From Amoebophrya sp. AT5.2 (lineage: Eukaryota > Sar > Dinophyceae > Syndiniales > Amoebophryaceae), in the NCBI GenBank assembly GCA_005223375.1, contig RXOD01005996.1:1-11672 (forward strand): a stretch of DNA of 11,672 nt. The letters are read 5' to 3'. Position 1 is the first letter of the stretch. Each line of letters opens with the position of its first letter. The notes beneath the pieces were generated by a model. It saw only the letters and a program-made list of their open reading frames with translations, had not been told where the DNA came from and did no database searches. The position numbers and the translations under genes were made by a program. Below, one piece after another: positions 8,001 through 11,672 of this stretch.

Positions 8001-11000
8001 ACCTGTACTGGACGCGGCTGGTGAACGCCTTCGACGGTCTCATCTTGTTGGCGTCGATCGTGGAGCTGCTGTGGGCGCAAAAGGGAAGCTCCGCCATGAC
8101 GGCGTTCCGCGCCTTGCGGGTGTTCAAGCTGGCGAAGAATCTCACCAACTTCCGATTGCTGCTGAAGTCAATTTACGGAACTATCATGCAGATCGGGAAC
8201 TTCATGCTGCTTCTCGCGCTAATGATCTACATCTTCGCCCTCGCTGGGCAGAATCTCTTCGCGACGTATTTCCTCTTCCACCCGACGTCTCTCAAGTTCC
8301 TGAACTCGTGCAGCCCGCACGACACTTACCTGGAGAACCGGGAGTACTGTGACAATTTGTGCAGCTCGAGCAGCAGTGGGCCGCAGCAGATCAGCCTGGA
8401 CGGAAGTGCAACTGGCGGCGAGATCAACCTCGATAGGTGCCTGTCGCGCGCGCACTTCGACAATTTTCTGTGGAGCTGCGTGACGATTTTTCAGGTGCTC
8501 ACTGGGGAAAACTGGAATGTGGTCTTCTACGACGCGGCCCAGGCGCGCGGGAGTATCGGTTCGATACTCTACTTCGGCGTGGTGGTGTGCGTCGGCAACT
8601 TCGTGATTCTGAACGTCTTCCTCGCCATCCTGATGTGCTCTTTCGAGAGGCAGAGCGAAGTCTTCCGGCAGGCCGAAGAGAGGTCCAAGGAGACCAGGAA
8701 GTTGCGGCGGTCGATGAACCTGAGTCTGATTTCGCGGATGCGGGGGGAGTCTAAGTCTGACGACGATTTGAGCCCGATGTCCGGTAAGGGCGGCCTTTTC
8801 GGCTTGGGGAATCTGAACCGCAGCACCTCCGGGCCAGAAGTGGGGCCTGACGGAAAAAGAAGAAACCGGCGGGCCTCGTGGAGTGGCGTACTACATCACG
8901 TGACGCTGGAAAAATTGAAAAAGTTGCAGAAACTCGGAACGTCCGCGGCGGGAGCAGGCGCTGAAGCGGTTTCCCGAAGTCGGAACGCGCTCTCGTTCGG
9001 GTCGCCGCGAAAGAAAAAGGAAGATGGCTTCTTTAGTGACGCAGGCGACGGCGGAACGACTCCCATAAACATGCAGAATAACACGATGATCGAGGAATTC
9101 CTTGCCTCGCCGGAGTCCGCCGGAGGCGCCGCGGATTCGCCAACGCGGAGGATGAAGCGAGTCGCGACCACCGCTTTCGCTTACTTCAGGCGCGACGTGT
9201 GGCTCCCCATCAAGTCGAGACTCGTCTACCGAAAGAACAGATTCGCAAGGTGGGTCAACGATTTGCGCAGTCTCTCGAAGCGCGAAGTCATCACGCTTTT
9301 TATCCTGCACCCGTATTTCGAGCAGTTCTCGATGCTCGCGATCCTCTTGTCTTGCGTTCTGATGACCTTCCAACACCCGTTGTCGGACCCGGAGTCCGAG
9401 CAGCACAAGCTTCTGGAGAAGTTTTCCCTCATCTTCACGCTGGTCTTCACGGCGGAGTGCGTCTTAAAAGCGATCGGGTTCGGACTCTGGCACCTTTCGC
9501 CCGGCAACCGCTTTCTGCACGGGAAGAACTACTACGAGGAGAAAAAACGGAGGCGAGAGGAGGCGGAAAAGCTGAAGAACACTATGCGGACGAAGGGAAT
9601 GTCGAAGGCAGCGCTTCGGGCGGCTCAGAACTTCAAACGAAACCTGTTTGCGGCGAAGAAAAAGAAGGCGCAGCAGAGCATCCACGTAACGCAGCAGGAA
9701 GTGGAGAAGGCGGAATGGGAGGAGGCGAGAAAGGTAGCCCTGGCCGAGCAGAAGCGCAAGAACGACCCGCGGGTGCCATTCTTCCGAAACGGCTGGAATT
9801 ACCTGGACCTGCTAGTGGTCGTCATCGGCTGGCTCGACATCGCTTTTTCCGACGTGAGCGCCATGAGCGGTTTGCGCACGCTGCGCGTGTTCCGCGCGCT
9901 CCGTCCCTTGCGACTGGTTTCTCGCAACCCGAGCCTGAAGCTGGTCGTAAATACACTGCTGCAGTCGCTTCCGGAGCTGGGCAACCTGATCATCGTGGGC
10001 AGCATCGTCTTTTTAGTGTTTGGTCTGTGGGGATGCGCGTACTTCAAGGGCGAATTTTACAGCTGCCAGAATCGAAACCTCGAAAGCGTCGACTACGTGC
10101 GGCACCAGAGATCAACGCTGTTCCTCGACGCTGGGAATCACAACTTCGCGAAGGCCTCCATGGTTGCGTCCGGGGTCGCGACGGCATCCTCCGCTGCGGC
10201 AGCCGCTAGCCTAGCCGCCTCGTCCACACTATCAACGCCACAGTCGCTCGCCGGATCACGCTCGGGATTTTTTTCATACACGCGCGAAACCGACGACACG
10301 CCGCTCTGTCTGCTGAGATGTTCCGACAGCGATGATGACCCCCAGTTCTGCCGCGACACCAGAGTTTGGGGTTACCGCGTGATGAAGTGCAGCCACTGCA
10401 GCGCCCAGTTCTGCGGAGCGAATTACTTCCGGGAGGATTCGCAGGCGGTTGGAATAACCACGGTTAACGGGGCGACGGCGACATTGGATAGAAGCGGCGC
10501 GTTGGCTCTCGTCACCGACGCTGAGCCGATAAGTAACCTGGAGATCCTCGCACCAGACAGCACAGTGCTGCAAAGTGTAAACGCCGCCTCGCCCTCGCCC
10601 ACGACGCCGTCAAGCAGTAAGCACGACATTCACGATCGTGATTCGCTCATCGCGTTCGTGGGGGAGTGGAGAAATACTGGCAACCACGACAAATTTATCA
10701 CGTGTTACGACCAGTGCTCCCGCCGGGAACATCCTTACTTCTGCAGCCACAGCCTGACTGACTTCCAGTCCTCAACCCCGGAGGACGGCGCTTACTCGTG
10801 CGTGCGCGAGTGCATCGGCAAGTGCCTCTGCCCCGACTCCTGCCAGGGCTTCGTGCACGAGGCGGCAACCTGCCTGGAACAGGGGGGAAAGTGGATTACG
10901 GCGGACCAGCACTTCGACAATCTCCCCAACGCGATGATGACCCTGTTGGAGATCGCGACGACGGAGTCGTGGGTGGACGTCATGTACTCAGGTGTGGACT

Positions 11001-11594
11001 CCACCGCCCCCTACTTCGAGCCCAAGCGCGACCGCGAGCAGCTGTGGAGCATTTTTTTCGTGCTCTTCATCTTCTTCGGCAGCTTCTTCATCCTGAACCT
11101 GGCGGTGGGCGTGATCATCGAGAACTTCTCCAAGATCAAACGGGAGACGGGGCAGACCTCGCTGTTCCTCACCGACTCGCAGAAGAAGTGGGTCGACTGC
11201 AACAAGCTTTTGATCGACCAGAACCAGTTCTTCCTGCTGACGAACCTGCACGAGGTGTCGCCCTTCCGCCGCCGGCTCTACGCGCTGGTCTCCTCCACCG
11301 CGTTTGACGGGCTCATCACGGTGTGCATCCTGTTGAACACGCTGTGCATGGCCGTCCAGACCGTCCCCGAGCCCACCCACGGGTACACGCGGACGCTAGA
11401 CTTCTTCAACGAGCTGTTCGTGCTGGTGTTCAACATCGAAGCGGTGCTGAAGCTGTTGGCGATGCGGCTGGCCTACTTCAAAACCACGTGGAACCGGTTC
11501 GACTTCCTGTGCGTGCTGGTGGCGGACGTGGGGCTGATTCTGGAGGTGGCCCGCGTAGACAAGTTCTCCGCTGTGGGCTTCTTCGCGGTGATCC
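5021..11594 (+). CDS. Exon B: four-domain Cav/Nav-like channel, domain I S2 to domain IV S3 (partial)
   Basis: About 2,191 codons are open in the frame set by splicing from exon A. They encode domain I S2-S6, domains II and III complete, and domain IV S1-S3. Each visible voltage sensor has the S2 acidic residue (IEM, TEA, AEC, IEA) and the S3 Asp (LDFL, FDGL, LDLL, FDFL). S4 helices of I-III carry Arg/Lys at every third position. Pore motifs are TLEGW, TGENW and TTESW, so the first three filter residues are Glu, as in Cav channels; domain IV is off the window. The I-II linker (about 375 residues) and II-III linker (about 220) are long and low-complexity. The III-IV linker (about 56) is of usual family length. 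The frame ends at TAA 11597-11599, just past the likely donor GTTAAG and before the expected domain IV S4, so the exon rather than the gene ends here. The family call is very secure; Ca2+ selectivity is inferred from three of four positions. Confidence 0.95.
5195..5251 (+). other. Domain I voltage sensor S4
   Basis: The helix reads NVIRTIRILRPLRGFSKLK, with Arg at four positions three residues apart followed by Lys (residues about 1332-1350 of the visible protein). This is the classic S4 of domain I in Cav/Nav channels, including RILRPLR. It follows S3 (WLDFLVVLS) and precedes an S4-S5 linker and S5 (GMFVFLIVIFGIVGLNF). The sensor is therefore predicted to be functional. Confidence 0.93.
5380..6505 (+). 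other. Domain I S5-pore extracellular loop, greatly expanded
   Basis: About 375 residues separate S5 from the pore helix FDNLGGAVFAIFQ. This is longer than the loop I know from animal Cav or Nav channels. The loop contains six cysteines (HC, YC, EC, TC, NC, FC) and three N-glycosylation sequons (NAT, NTS, NAT) within Ser/Ala-rich runs. An even cysteine number and sequons fit an extracellular or lumenal, disulphide-bonded, glycosylated turret. A GTGAGT at 5955-5960 could be a donor with acceptors giving intron lengths that are multiples of three (AG at 6031-6032 or 6049-6050), so a small spliced segment cannot be ruled out. Confidence 0.7.
6551..6565 (+). other. Domain I selectivity-filter motif TLEGW
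   Basis: The pore loop QSITLEGWVSIMY has Glu at the filter position (codon 6557-6559). Animal Cav domain I has a similar TMEGW, whereas Nav has Asp in a TQDYW-type motif. S6 follows (FFLLIVLGVFFILNVTLAIV, about 6626-6685) with the conserved Asn. This supports a Ca2+-type rather than Na+-type domain I. Confidence 0.93.
7832..8645 (+). other. Domain II, complete, with filter TGENW
   Basis: S1 is FQWFILFFIVLNVITLSF, S2 contains GVFVTEAVLL, and S3 contains NAFDGLILL. S4 is FRALRVFKLAKN (8105-8140) with two Arg and two Lys, matching the usual domain II S4. The pore loop is FQVLTGENWNVVFYDA, with filter Glu at 8507-8509. This is very close to the Cav TGEDW motif and unlike the Nav CGEW. S6 is GVVVCVGNFVILNVFLAILM. 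The short S5-pore loop has four cysteines. All parts needed for a working domain are present. Confidence 0.95.
9314..11131 (+). other. Domain III, with S2-S3 insert, Cys-rich turret and filter TTESW
   Basis: S1 is YFEQFSMLAILLSCVLMTF and S2 is FTLVFTAECVLKAIGFG. An 86-residue charged insert follows at 9521-9778. Then come S3 (WNYLDLLVVVIG) and S4 (LRTLRVFRALRPLRLVSR, 9872-9925) with six Arg. S5 is followed by a loop of about 286 residues with 16 cysteines. The pore motif ATTESWVDVMYSGVDS (filter Glu at 10964-10966) and S6 (FGSFFILNLAVGVIIENF) complete the domain. The MYSGVDS context resembles Nav domain III, but the key Lys of Nav is Glu here. Confidence 0.94.
9521..9778 (+). other. Charged helical insert in the domain III S2-S3 loop
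   Basis: Between the end of S2 (GFGLWHL) and the start of S3 (FFRNGWNYLDLL) there are about 86 extra residues (2774-2859). They are rich in Lys, Arg, Glu and Ala, for example YEEKKRRREEAEKLKN and NLFAAKKKKAQQ. Family members usually have a loop of some ten to fifteen residues here. The insert faces the cytoplasm beside the voltage sensor. The frame stays open and the flanking helices are intact, so it is part of the protein unless it is a 3n intron. Its function is unknown. Confidence 0.75.
11132..11299 (+). other. III-IV linker with LFL triad
   Basis: This is the cytoplasmic linker from the end of domain III S6 to domain IV S1, about 56 residues, the usual family length. It reads KIKRETGQTSLFLTDSQKKW and then WVDCNKLLI. 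The LFL at 11162-11170 lies where animal Nav channels carry the IFM inactivation triad, followed by a similar T-x-x-Q-K-K pattern. The LTxxQxxW-like part is also shared with other four-domain channels, so fast inactivation is only a possibility. Confidence 0.6.
11300..11594 (+). other. Domain IV, S1 to S3 (cut by the exon end)
   Basis: S1 is AFDGLITVCILLNTLCMAVQ, S2 is FNELFVLVFNIEAVLKLLA, and S3 is TWNRFDFLCVLVADVGLI. The sequence stops at FFAVIR, exactly where the S4 arginine series should begin. S4, S5, the fourth filter residue, S6 and the C-terminus lie in the next exon, outside the window. The fourth filter residue decides between the EEEE, EEED and other patterns and is not visible. 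Confidence 0.92.
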
Positions 11595-11672
11595 GTTAAG
11601 GAGGGGATCAACCTATTTTCCTGGACATGCCTGGGGTAGTGGGCGTCTTGTAGGGAGTTGGGTAGTTGGTCT
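11595..11672 (+). other. Probable start of the next intron (partial)
   Basis: The reading frame hits TAA at 11597-11599 within the string ATCC|GTTAAG. Channel homology demands that the protein continue into S4, so a donor must lie here; GT at 11595 (phase 1) is the best match. GT at 11588 (GTGATC) is a weaker alternative. The remaining 78 bases are G/T-rich with no recognisable coding content, and the acceptor is beyond the edge. Confidence 0.65.

Noticed and set aside
9199..10209. 336-codon open frame in another + frame
   Set aside because: It overlaps the domain III coding frame, which has clear channel helices. Its own translation is Arg/Gly/Ala-rich and domain-free, as expected of a shadow frame in GC-rich coding DNA.
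6551..10972. Identification as a true Nav or NALCN channel
   Set aside because: Nav needs Lys, and NALCN-type EEKE needs Lys, at the domain III filter position; here it is Glu. TLEGW and TGENW match Cav-type motifs better.
1..11672. Dinoflagellate-type spliced-leader sequence or other trans-splicing relic
   Set aside because: I looked for the conserved leader core on reading through and did not find it. The confirmed intron is canonical GT-AG.

Overview
The window is protein-coding eukaryotic DNA, read on the + strand, from what is probably a protist with large exons, GC-rich coding sequence and GT-AG introns. I infer an alveolate- or stramenopile-like microbe from three things: very long exons (about 3.8 and 6.6 kb), Ser/Ala/Gly/Gln-rich linkers inside an ion channel, and divergent pore and turret sequences. 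The species cannot be fixed from the sequence. No bacterial-type operon, RNA gene, CRISPR array or recognisable transposase is visible.

Layout. Bases 1-1007 hold no gene I can support. They carry an exact 216-bp direct repeat (1-216 and 382-597). A 28-nt motif at 578-605 recurs at 980-1007, immediately before the likely start of the first visible exon. From about 1008 to 4827 there is one uninterrupted exon. It encodes a K+-channel pore with the TVGYGD filter and an S6 helix, then about 1,130 residues of mostly low-complexity linker with a coiled coil, then the pre-S1 element and S1 of domain I of a four-domain Cav/Nav-type channel. A 193-bp phase-0 intron (4828-5020) cuts domain I between S1 and S2. 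The next exon (5021 to about 11594) continues without a stop through domain I S2-S6, domains II and III, and S1-S3 of domain IV. A stop follows at a probable splice donor just before domain IV S4, so the rest of the gene lies beyond the right edge. The K+-channel S5 and any S1-S4 lie beyond, or in exons to the left of, position 1008.

Read as one transcript, the visible part codes for about 3,464 residues. It is a K+-selective Kv-like pore module fused in frame to a four-domain channel with glutamates at the first three selectivity positions (TLEGW, TGENW, TTESW), which is Ca2+-channel-like. If real, one polypeptide joins a depolarising, probably Ca2+-permeable channel to a repolarising K+ pore. 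This fusion is the main discovery candidate. The main alternative is two neighbouring genes whose boundary happens to lie in open frame within the long disordered linker. Other unusual features are very long extracellular loops in domains I and III (the latter with 16 cysteines), an 86-residue charged insert in the S2-S3 loop of domain III, and a Nav-like LFL triad in the III-IV linker.
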